From: Sinonovacula constricta
Taxonomy: Eukaryota > Mollusca > Bivalvia > Cardiida > Solecurtidae
Assembly: GCA_007844125.1 (NCBI GenBank)
Contig: CM017572.1
Location: 23,268,879-23,332,878, forward strand
Direction of reading: 5' to 3'
Length of the DNA stretch: 64,000 nt
Within the stretch, counting starts at the first letter, position 1, and each line of letters begins with the position of its first letter. The translations under genes and the position numbers were made by a program. Of the stretch, positions 1-9,727 are shown in pieces. Under the pieces are notes generated by a model, which was given only the letters and a program-made list of their open reading frames with translations, searched no databases and was not told the DNA's origin.

Positions 1-21
1 TTTGTACTTTTTTTTCTCCAG

Positions 22-74
22 GCCACTGTAACTTTCGAGGCGAAGATCTGGCCAATTTAATTGAGAATGGCTAA
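22..74 (+). CDS. possible last coding exon of an upstream gene (partial)
   Basis: A pyrimidine tract ending in CAG (to position 21) is followed by a short frame open from the acceptor: HCNFRGEDLANLIENG and then TAA at 72-74. It needs one base from the preceding exon, which lies outside the window. The tract and clean stop fit a 3'-terminal coding exon, but the piece is too short to identify, and no clear poly(A) signal was tied to it. Chance is a real alternative. Confidence 0.3.
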
Positions 75-843
75 ACTGAACAAGGCAGTTAAAGTAAAGT
101 ATAGTTTTTTTCCCCATAAACTCAGACTAACTAACATGATCACTATAGACCCTGCATAAAGTCAATTTAAGTTCTAAGGATTACCTTCCTCCTCATACTT
201 TTATGGTGGCTTATAGTGTGTTTGTAATTATATGTGTTGCTCTTGAGTGCTGAATGTTGTTGTTTTTGTTGTTGTTTATGGTGGTGCTGTTGTTGCTGGT
301 GCTAATAATGATGATGTTGTTGATGATCATGATGATGAAACTAATTTATCATAAATGACGAAAGTATGGATGACTTAAGAAGATAACGTAAAATTAGCAT
401 GACAGCATGATGTGATTCCATTTTTGCAGTTTGTAAATATTGGACTTCGTATCTACGCATTCAGATTTTCAGTTTGTTATGTTATTTAAAAAGTTATCAT
501 ATTTTAAAGCAGTAAGTACACTTAAGATCTCAGTATGTACATAATTAACAAATGCAAAAATTATATGTTAATTTAGAAAACCAGCATATAGCATAGTAGT
601 GTATACTAAGATAGAGCAAATCGGATGTCGGTTGGATGCATTTTGCAAAGTCTATCTCTCTCTCCCTCCCTCCCTCTCTCTGAAACAACATTTTGCCCTG
701 TTTTACCTCAAGTGTCATCTTGATCAAATGCTTAGCCTGCTACAAATCTTTTTGAATTGAACTTTAATTCCAATCACAGTTGTTGGGCAACAATAGGCAT
801 TGCACTATCGGATTATCAGGTAATACCTTTTGTTAAATTTCTA
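75..843. other. non-coding stretch with simple sequence
   Basis: No gene recognised. Contains a GTT/GAT-rich stretch (about 255-340) and a CT-rich low-complexity tract (651-682). If the exon at 22-74 is real, the first part would be 3'UTR. Confidence 0.5.
651..682. repeat. (CT)n/(CCCT)n low-complexity tract
   Basis: 32 bases of almost pure pyrimidine made of TCTC and CCTC steps. Confidence 0.85.
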
Positions 844-925
844 ATAGGGATGTAAATCGATCCTAAAACGATTTGAATATTCGTTACGTGTATTCGAATC
901 ATATTCAAATAATTGTAACAAATTT
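844..925 (+). mobile_element. fragment of a transposon end (TAGGGATGT type)
   Basis: Begins TAGGGATGTAAATCGATCC and continues with repeated ATTCGAAT/ATTTGAAT steps. It resembles the left end of the fold-back element starting 140 bp downstream and looks like a solo end or second insertion of the same family. TAGGG ends occur in some hAT-like elements, but the class is not proven. Confidence 0.45.
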
Positions 926-980
926 ATATCATAGTGGCACATAATAAGATAATATTTCATTACGTTTAGTGTGTTTTAAC

Positions 981-2740
981 TAGGGATGTTAACGAATATT
1001 AGAATATCAAATCAAAAAGGGATTCGAATATTTTATAATTTGTATTTCACTTTTGTTAAGTTTGCCGAAAAATTGAAAAGACATTTTTTTAGTTGATCGT
1101 AGTGTCTCCCAGCGACTTAAGACGATAACGATATGTGATCGCGCTCGCTCTAAGATAGAGGGGGTTGGTCATGTATCCTGATAACGAATTGCCATCTGGT
1201 TAACAGTATGAAATCACCTTACCGCGCACAGCCCCTTCTCTGCCCCCTCTCCCACTTAGATCCGGTCACATCACCATACAGCTGTGGAAACAGTTGCCAA
1301 AGTACAAAAACACACATGTCAGTTCAATGCTGCGGCAATTAGCTACAGCAATTACGTAATACTGACTCTACCCAGCTTCGATCAAGATAGTGTGTAATAA
1401 ATACATTATATAAGGCTATACTTTCATTTTTGGAAAGCACAACTAGATCACCGTCAAACAAACTGTAATTGCAATCACTTTCTGTTTTTGTCACTCTACT
1501 TCATACTTGTTATTTTATTCCTATACAATACCGCGACATCAGTTATTTTTGTCCCCGCGATTTTCTGTTCTCTGTTTTTGCTCCGTTCTCTCCAAATAAC
1601 AAAATGTAAGTCTACATACTTTTTAATTGTTCGTCATAAGTTTACTTAACACACTTAAAACACACGAGCTTACAATTTTAATCATTCTTTATATATATAT
1701 TGGTTGGCACTTCATCAGTTTATTAACAGTCAGGTAATCTTGACACTAGCCAATCACAGTAATTGTCGTCATCAAATGGTTTTGTTTACCCTTGCCTTTC
1801 ACCCATAGGCATATGGTGAGCAGGTTCGTAATTGTCACTTGTGTATTGGTAACTAAATGTCTCTAATTGACATGTTATGGCTTCGGATTAACGCCCTTAG
1901 CGATATCAGCCAGTCACAATTTAACATCAATCCGACCACCAACCAATCAAGACTGTTAATTGGCTGTACACTTGAGTGATTCCCTAAAAAAAATTGTGAT
2001 TGGCTGATTATCGCTAAGAATATAGCATGGATGTTAATTTGAAGCTATAACATGTAAATTTGGCACGCTACACAAGTGACTATTACAAACTTGTGATTTG
2101 CTACTGTCAGGAATACCTGATTGCTGATAAACTGATGAAATACCAACCAGTATATATACTATAGAGAACGCTTAAAAATTGTAAGCTCTTAATATTTAAA
2201 TGTGCTAAGTAAACCTGTGATGAACAGTTAAAAAGTCTGTAGATTACATTTTTTTATTTGGAGAGAATGTAGCAAAAACACAGAACCGAAAATCGCGGTG
2301 ACAGAAAATAACAGATGTCGCTGAATTGTATAGAAATAAAATAACAATTATGAAGTAGAGTGACAAAAACAGAAAGTATTTACAAAGTAAGTTTGCTTGA
2401 TAGTGATCTAGTTGTGTTTTTCCAACAATAAAAGAATTTATGGTGGCCTGTTATCAAAAAGTATAGCCTTACATAATCTATTGCAGTTATTACACATGAT
2501 CCTGACCGAAGCTGGGTAGAGCCAGTATTACGTAATTGCTGTAGCTAATTGCTGCAGCATTGAACTGACATGTGTTTATAGTACATTGGCAACAGTTTTA
2601 ACAGTTGTGTGAGTAATGTGACTGGGTGTAGGTGTGGGAGGGAGCGGAGAAGAGGCTGTGCGCGGTGTTATTCAAACATAACAAAAAAGAATAAGAATGA
2701 TAAATATTCGAATCCCAAGATATCGATTCGAATACCACTT
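981..2740. mobile_element. 1.75-kb fold-back element (giant imperfect palindrome)
   Basis: Left arm (about 981-1922) and right arm (about 1985-2740) are inverted copies around a spacer of about 60 bp. Paired landmarks include CCGCGCACAGCCCC (about 1223) with GGCTGTGCGCGG (about 2655), the TCTGTTTTTGTCACTCTACTTC block (about 1482) with its complement (about 2350), and inner CTTAGCGAT / ATCGCTAAG segments. The left arm carries about 150 bp that the right arm lacks. No open frame lies inside, so it is non-autonomous. TAGGGATGTTAACGAATATT at the left edge suggests hAT-like ends, but no matching right terminus was found. Confidence 0.8.
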
Positions 2741-3270
2741 TTGTCATAAGCTTGACAAAAAGTCAGGCATTCTTGCATGTGAGTTACTCAGTAAAGTTAA
2801 AAATGGTATTCACCAGTTTCCATGAAAAACCGCTTTCAGTAAACATGGTTATTTTTGTTCCAAATGGCTGTTAAGTGGAATTTTGGCCAAAATAAATTAA
2901 TTTGCATTTCCAAATTGGTGCTGTTTTCTTCTAGACAAAATATTGTTCTATCGGGACAACAGCATTTTGGTTTAGCTTCCATGCAAAGTTTTAAAGACTG
3001 GGCCACAATAAAACCATTTATGTATACATCATCAAACTAGCATGGGGTGCGTGTGCACATTTATTTATTTTATATATATATTAAAGTTTAGACAAAACAC
3101 ATCTTTGCTGAAATTGCTGCCTGGTCGGACTTTAATGTCTGCTTTACCTTAGCCTTCAATTTATATTTATATTAATTTTATATTTAAGCTGGACGTCAAC
3201 AATTTGACAGTTATTGTGTCTGTGCGTTATAATAAATATAAACAAAAATGCAGTTTCATGTAAATCCTTT
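2741..3270. other. no gene recognised
   Basis: AT-rich sequence with only short chance ORFs. No repeat family was recognised. Confidence 0.45.
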
Positions 3271-3498
3271 AGTGCAGTGTAAGTTGATAAAATAAAATAT
3301 AACTTCGATGTCAAGCTTACGACATTTAAGCAACATTTTCCAGTATACTTATAAATATATTATTCTTTGCAATTTGAGCCAGATAGTGCAGTGTAAGTTA
3401 ATAAAATAAAATCTAACTTCGATGTCAAGCTTACGACAATTAAGCAACATTTTCCAGTATACTTATAAATATATTATTCTTAGCACTTTGAGCCAGAC
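3271..3498. repeat. two-copy tandem duplication, 114-bp unit
   Basis: Copy 1 is 3271-3384 and copy 2 is 3385-3498, both starting AGTGCAGTGTAAGTT and ending near GAGCCAGA. Only a handful of differences separate them, so the duplication is fairly recent. Confidence 0.9.
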
Positions 3499-4369
3499 AG
3501 TAAATAGTTTAATAAGTTTAATAATTGTATTTTTTGGTTGTTATTTTATATATAATGTACAAAGTTTGCACTAGCAAAATTATTGAGGCAACATTAAATA
3601 AAGATATTGCAAAATATTTTTGTTCTACATGGCACTTCCTGCAGCTCAGATCTCTAAAATGTAAACCTGTATCATAAAGTCAGGAATTTATTTTAGATGA
3701 AACTTGGGACCTGTTTCGGTAAACATTATTTCTGAACGTTTGGTTATAGTCGAGTAGCTGTCACGTTTTTCACATTATAACTGAGTGCATGGAACATTTC
3801 CTGCAATAAATATATAAATATGATTAAAAATTACCTTTGATTACCTTTCTCTGTTACAGGCCTTTTCTATATGCATTTACTGGTTTTCATTTCAGACCAG
3901 ATTAAACTGACCAGGACCTGCATAAATTACATTGGATACACTGATGGAGAACACCACAGAACATCCGAAAACAAATTATCATGTTGTGCTATAACCAAAG
4001 TGCCTTGTCTTTTTCGTTGACATTTTAACAGTATTGACAGATACCAGGATGTTAATGCTGTACTTTGTTGTATCTTTATTTATTTACTTAGAATCATTTG
4101 TAATTTAAAATATTTATGATGTAAAATCATTTGTCAGCAAGTTTTCCATGTCAGGATAAGCTGAGCTGATGTAGTATTTCAGTAACAATGTTTAACTTTT
4201 AACTATGCAACAGGGAAAATCTAAAAACTTACAAAATATGGGATAAAATATTAAGAAAAAAAACGTCCTCTAAATTAAGGGTACCATCCAACTTTGGAAA
4301 CACAAGATATATTTTATCCTTGAAACTCTGATTATTCCTGTTATATATCAGTTACTTATTTTTATTTAT
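3499..4369. other. no gene recognised
   Basis: AT-rich. A splice-acceptor-like tract precedes position 3861, but the sequence after it soon hits stops and matches nothing I know. Confidence 0.4.
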
Positions 4370-4640
4370 TTTGGGGAATTTCTAATTAATATCTGCATAC
4401 ACTTAAACTTCAGTATGAAAAACACAATTTTGGACATAACCTAAATTTGTTAGAGAGTACAAATCGTGAAATAAATCGCTGCAAATGTTCATTCATCCAA
4501 TCTATAAATTATCATGATGGGGATTTTCTGCCAAAATAAATATCGATGTCAGCGGGGATTACCTAGATGTTGATATAAGTGATAGTTAATGGTCTTGTGG
4601 TTTTCTTAAAATATTTAACTCCGCAGCCCGTCTCATACAT
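4370..4640. mobile_element. decayed copy of the TTAA-flanked MITE (family D)
   Basis: Shares the internal order of the better copies: AAATGTTCATTC, then TCTATAAAT, then ATATCGATGTCAG, then TACCTAGATG, then GTGGTTTTCTTA. Both termini are eroded; a GGTACCATCCAACTTTGG remnant sits at about 4280. Confidence 0.55.
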
Positions 4641-5070
4641 AGATAGTGTCCACATCAGTGAAGATCCCTTACCTTGGCAGCCATCTTTGATTTTCAGATG
4701 AATTGTATAGAAGCATATTTTTTATTTATTTTTTTTAATTGGGCCAAAAATTAAAAGCAATACACCATAGAAAGCTCTTGAAATTCATATCTTTAGTATA
4801 CAATATTTTTAAAATTGATAAATGCACAAAGAATTAATATACAGAAATAAATAAAATTATTGGTTCATCCTTTAAGATATTTTGATATTTAAAATAATTC
4901 ATAAAAGCTATTTAATTTGATTCAGTAAAATAAACTGAAAAATAAGTGGTGAATTTAATACAGCACATATTTCCAGATTTTGGCCTGCGTTAGCTTCTGC
5001 CTTCTAAGGAGGCTGCCTTAAGCTGTTTTATCAGTGCCTATGACATCACATGGAAACTATCTATTGACTG
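4641..5070. repeat. dispersed repeat family E, copy 1
   Basis: Homologous to 8085-8425 and 47735-48255. Shared markers are GAAAGCTCTTGAAATTCATA, AATTGATAAATGC, TTTCCAGATTTTGGCCTGC and TGACATCACA. No coding potential; class unknown. Confidence 0.7.
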
Positions 5071-6162
5071 GATATCCTCCATTTAAAATATCTTGGTATT
5101 TCTCACAGTCCTGACTTATTTTTCCATTGATACATTCCCATTTGAAACATTGTATTGACCTATGGTCATTAAATTGTATAGTAATAAACTTATCATATTA
5201 TTTACAGTATCTTACATCTTTAAGATGATCGTTACTCCAGGCAACCTCTCATGCCATTTACCGGTAGTTGTAAATACACCATTTTTTACATGCTCATTTC
5301 AATAAATGTTGTTTTTTTTGTTTTTTTTTAGCTCACTCATGTGATTGTTGTAGTTACCTGTGAAAGGAAGGACAAATCTATTGTAATTGATCATAATTAT
5401 TGTTCAGGAACAGTTTGTGATGGAGAATGGTTTTCATATATATCTTTGTGCCATATTTGCCAGAGACAGTCCTTGATAGACAAGTTTTAAGTGTTTGTAC
5501 AAATGTATTTTTTAGGCTTTTTTTGATGTTATTATTTCAGATAATTACTTGTTTTACCAATTTAAGTTTCATAGTGTTATGTTTTATCAAAAGTTCTCAT
5601 TTTTATAAGAAATTAACTATTTTATTGCTACCTGCTGTAATCAAATGTTTATATTTACAAAATTTTAAGGGTAAAATGTTTTTTTTATTTTTATGTGTCA
5701 GTTGTGTTTGATTCAAAAACACTATTTATTTGAATTTTTATTAGTGCGTACACATTCCAAAATGCCATATTTGATTAGATTCAACTGTAAATATACTGTG
5801 CTTCTTAATGTATACTTGACATATTTGTGGGTTGTACCTCATGTGAGTCTTGTTTTTAGTTATAAGTGTCTCATACAATATTTATTACAAAATGCATGAA
5901 CAAAAATACCTAAGTGAATAGTGCCTATTACAGTTCCATTACTTTAAAACAATGCTCAATTAAAGAACATCTGAAGTTTTAGAGACGCTTAAATGGGATT
6001 TAAATAGAACTGCCTTTAGAGTTATTTGCTTTCATTAATGCAGCACATGAATATATGTTATTCATCATGCATAAATAATAACATAATTACATGTATTTAC
6101 TTTAATCAGGATTTGGGTATCACGTGATGGCAAGGTGCTTGTTTTGATCGCTTTCTTATGTA
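5071..6162. other. no gene recognised
   Basis: Very AT-rich. The open frames at 5427-5899 are hydrophobic, low in coding character and without start or splice context, so they are treated as chance. Confidence 0.45.
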
Positions 6163-7230
6163 TTGCTTGAATTTGCAAAGGAACTAGCAGCTGCCCTCTG
6201 TATTGTTTTTAAGAAATCATTAAGTAATGGTATAGTATCTTCAAGTTGGAAAATAGTAAATGTATGCACAGTTTTTAAATCCTGTGATAGGTCACTCATC
6301 TCCAACTATTGCCCAGTTTCTTTACTTTGCTCATTAGAAAAGGTTCTTCAAAATTGTATTTCTTATACTGAGAGCATTCGAGTGTATTTAAACTTATTTC
6401 AATTAAAATAATTGTATCCAATTTACACTGATAGATCTTTAAAAAATAAACATTATTAAGACAGACTAAGAAAGAAAATGGATAAAATCAGTAAAATGTT
6501 AGTTATTTTATTGATGGTTAATTTGTTAAATGTGATATTGTTGTTGAAGAAACTCTGTATGTATGTGCAATTTTTTGTGCAATATTAGTTTAATTTATAT
6601 ATGCAAAATGTTATAATTCTTGATGTTTGTTAAATTTGGATAAAAACATAAAATATGTGTACTTATATACCTAAAGGCAAACTGTAAGTGTTTCAAATGA
6701 CTTTTATGATTATGGAACAATCAGATATTACAAGCCCAGCTCATATGCGGTAGCTAATAATCGACAGATTGCTGCGCAACACTACTTTTAAATTACCCTT
6801 TTGGGCCATTAGGCTGTATAGTCTTTTTCTACTTGAGGACTATCCATGATCTATAAAAGACAAGAGTTGTGCCATCTGCGATTAGAAGATTGAACAATCT
6901 ACCTGATGATATTAAAAATGTTACTTTACTATCTGCCTTTAAAAGATCATTTTTTTCCACGTAAATAGTAAAGAACAAATTCTACATGCACGATTAAGGA
7001 TAAACTGTAGTTACCTTGATCACATACTTTATGTGAAATATAAAGTAGCTTCTCCTTTATGTGCATGTGGCTTACTTGAAACGGCTGAAAGTTTCTTCTT
7101 ACTCCGTCCTAATTATCGTAAAGAAAGAAAACATATCGCCTTACTCTATTACCAAAAGTTCACATTAATATTCTGTTGTTTGGGGATCCTTACTTTAGTT
7201 TTGATTTAAACATTCAAATAGTTGATGCAG
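6163..7230 (+). pseudogene. decayed non-LTR retrotransposon (LINE) with RT and C-terminal pieces
   Basis: About 6163-6350 reads ELAAALCIVFKKSLSNG and then VFKSCDRSLISNYCPVSLLC, matching the start of LINE reverse transcriptases (consensus-type NYRPISLL). After a large internal deletion, 6880-6950 reads PSAIRRLNNLPDDI, and about 6985-7130 (another frame) reads HARLRINCSYLDHILY followed by CACGLLETAESFFLLRPNY, a typical LINE C-terminal cysteine motif. Frameshifts and stops show it is dead. No RNase H is seen, so a CR1/Jockey-like element is likely. Confidence 0.75.
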
Positions 7231-8084
7231 TACAGTCGAATGGGTTAATCATAAGAGGGACCGTGTCTCGTTTCTCACTGCTCTGCAGCTGTCATGTCTT
7301 GCCATCTGTCCTGGTATTCTTTTAGTTTCCCAAATTGATCTTTCCTTCTCTTTTTGCCATTTATTTAGCGTATTTATAAGTTAAATCAAATTTTTAACTC
7401 TAGTTTGCTTAACATTTTGATATTGTTTTCAAATATTTCTTTATATGTAATATGTTAGTCTGTTGCCATGACATACATTATTGTGTTGGGAGAGAAACAT
7501 GATACACTTAAGCTTTTGTTTTAATCCTATTTCATTTGTATTGTATCTTGTGTGTTATATGCATGTAAAATATTCGAAATAAAATATGTTTAAACCAACC
7601 CTTTAATTGATTGCAAAGCACCATTACTTTACCAACTCGGCTAAAACAATATTAAGCCAGGTATTTGCTGTTTCTGGCTTTTGAGTATAGTTCCAGTTTT
7701 CACCCAAATTATTTTGGTACTTATTCAAAATCATGCAATTGTATTAATACATTTCTTGAAAAAACATATTTTTAAACAAATTCTTCTTGTTTGATATTAA
7801 TCATATTTTAACATAAAACAGGTTCTTTATTTGTTAATACAGACCACAGGAGCAAAAATAAAAAAATAACATGTTCATACAAAAAGTTTACATAAGGTTT
7901 TTTTACATTTAAAGCATTGATTATTGTAAAAAACAGTTTAGCGTCGATCATTTAAACATCGCTCTTATAGTATTCCTTAACCATGTTTTATGTTCAATTG
8001 TATTTTAAAACAAATCTATTTTTTTCACATTTGGTAGCATAACAATAACAACTGCATAAAATATGAAAGACTGCTACCTTTTCT
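7231..8084. other. no gene recognised
   Basis: AT-rich. The first part may be the 3' tail of the preceding LINE. A hexamer at about 7579 (AATAAA) could be its poly(A) signal. Confidence 0.4.
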
Positions 8085-8425
8085 ACCTTATATATGATAG
8101 TTTCCACATCAGATGAAGCATAAATTTTATTTTCTTGTAATTTCTTCATTTGTGGTCCAAATATTAAAAGCTATACACCACTGGAAAGCTCTTGAAATTC
8201 ATATTTTTAATTACAATATTTTTAAAATTGATAAATGCTCAAAGAATTAATACACAGAATTAAATAACATTATTGGCTCATCCTTAAACAAAATGAATAG
8301 TGTAAATTTTTTGGATGTATTTTTTCTTACCTTTTAAACTATCAAAATATAGTTTTGAAATTTAAAATAATTCATAAAATCTAATTTGATTCAGTAAAAT
8401 AGACTGAAAAATAAATACAGTGGTC
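8085..8425. repeat. dispersed repeat family E, copy 2
   Basis: Matches 4641-5070 and 47735-48255 through TTTGTGGTCCAAA, CTCTTGAAATTCATA, AAATTGATAAATGC and AATAGACTGAAAAAT. Truncated at its right end next to the TIR element that starts at 8431. Confidence 0.7.
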
Positions 8426-8430
8426 AACAG

Positions 8431-9507
8431 CCCGGACCATATAATAATACTAGTTTAATCATTCCAGACCATATTTATTTTATTAATGAAATATATATCA
8501 TGAACTTAGGAAAGAAGTATAGATAGATCTAAAATTTAAGACGTATATTTCCTAGGGAGTATGCGAAGAAAAAGAGATTGACGAAGAGACTGCTGGATGC
8601 GTGCACCGTGCTGTATCGATCATTGTAAGAGTGAATTGCTGACTTGTGTGATTGAGTTTTTACACATGCTATTGCTTGTTAAATGTGCTTGTTAAATGTG
8701 ATTATGTGTGTCAAACTCGTGTGTAGAAACAAGTTGCCCATTTACTTGTTTTTGTCATGTGTTTTTTGTGTTGTATTTGACTGGGATCACCATAATGTTT
8801 CTGAAATGTTGTACATTTTGGTTTGTTGCTATGCAATTGTTATACATGTAAGAATGTACTATTGTTTGAATAAATGTAAATATATAACATATTGTATATG
8901 TATTTTTTCTCACTAGTGGACCCAAATCTTTTTTTTTTTAAATTACGAAACTATTCTCTAAGTATAACCCTATGAATATTCAGAAATCTCAACAATACAC
9001 ATAAGGTGAGAAATTGACACATAAAATACCAACACAAAACACTCATCGGCAACCGACAGTTATAAAAAGAGGTGTGAACAACCGCTGAATGTTATTGATA
9101 ACAGTGTGCTGCCAATACACCTGTGTTTATTTTGCATAATGTGTTCTTTGATTTACGAATAGGATTGTTGGATGCCATTTCCATGTCAAAATAAACAAAA
9201 CATTTTGTTAGCCTATATATTATGTCCAAATGAGTATACTCTATTATAAACTGACCTAATTGCTAAAACAAACATTATGTTTTGTTAAGTACAGGTGCTT
9301 TAAACCTCAAGTTATGTTTGATTAAGTACAGGTGTTTTAAACCTCAAGTTTTAAAGAATTTTTATGCCAATAAAAGAGGGTTTTGCAATGACATAGGAAA
9401 TATAAGTTTGATCTTATATCATCTAGACTTCTTTCCTAAGTTCTGATTATTATTTCATAAATCAAGTAAATATGAACCGGAATGATTATTATATGGCCCT
9501 GGATGAC
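8431..9507. mobile_element. non-autonomous TIR element just upstream of VARS2
   Basis: Left end (from 8431) and right end (back from 9507) are inverted repeats of about 75-80 bp, sharing CCATATAATAAT, then ATCATTCC, CATATTTA, then GAACTTAGGAAAGAAGT and TAGAT. The left copy has about 9 extra bases. The interior lacks a long ORF and holds a small direct repeat (AAGTACAGGTG...CCTCAAGTT at about 9287 and 9320). The right end is about 50 bp from the VARS2 start codon. Confidence 0.75.
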
Positions 9508-9559
9508 GACCAAAGTGGTCCGGGATGATCATAAACATGGTCCGAAATAATAGTCCGGC
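9508..9559 (+). promoter_or_regulatory. VARS2: inferred VARS2 core promoter / 5'UTR
   Basis: This short stretch links the right end of the TIR element to the first in-frame ATG. It carries three GTCCGG/GTCCGA steps, and no clear TATA box was seen. Transcription must start here or inside the transposon end. Placement is inference from exon 1. Confidence 0.35.
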
Positions 9560-9727
9560 ATGAGGATACACCAACGTCTTCAGATCCGCATTTTAAACAT
9601 TTTCAAAATGTCAGCCTCCTGGACTCGAATGAAAAAAATATATTTATGTTCCGGTGTTAAAGTTTACAAAAAGCAGACAACAAGCATTTACAGATTGATT
9701 CTGAATGATAACAAATATATATACACG
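9560..9727 (+). CDS. VARS2: VARS2 exon 1: mitochondrial targeting peptide
   Basis: Residues 1-56. It starts [16 protein letters not shown], a classic amphipathic, Arg-rich presequence. The first acidic residue is Asp50. A second in-frame ATG at 9608 would give a 40-residue exon; the first is chosen because it improves the presequence and brings total length near human VARS2. It ends at a strong donor (ACG|GTAAGT) in phase 0, matching the phase of exon 2. No homology confirms it; an extra small exon in the 2.6-kb intron 1 cannot be excluded. Confidence 0.65.

Noticed and set aside
5427..5899. Overlapping hydrophobic ORFs as a small membrane protein gene
   Set aside because: AT-driven Phe/Leu/Ile composition, no start context, no homology, and overlapping frames of equal quality.
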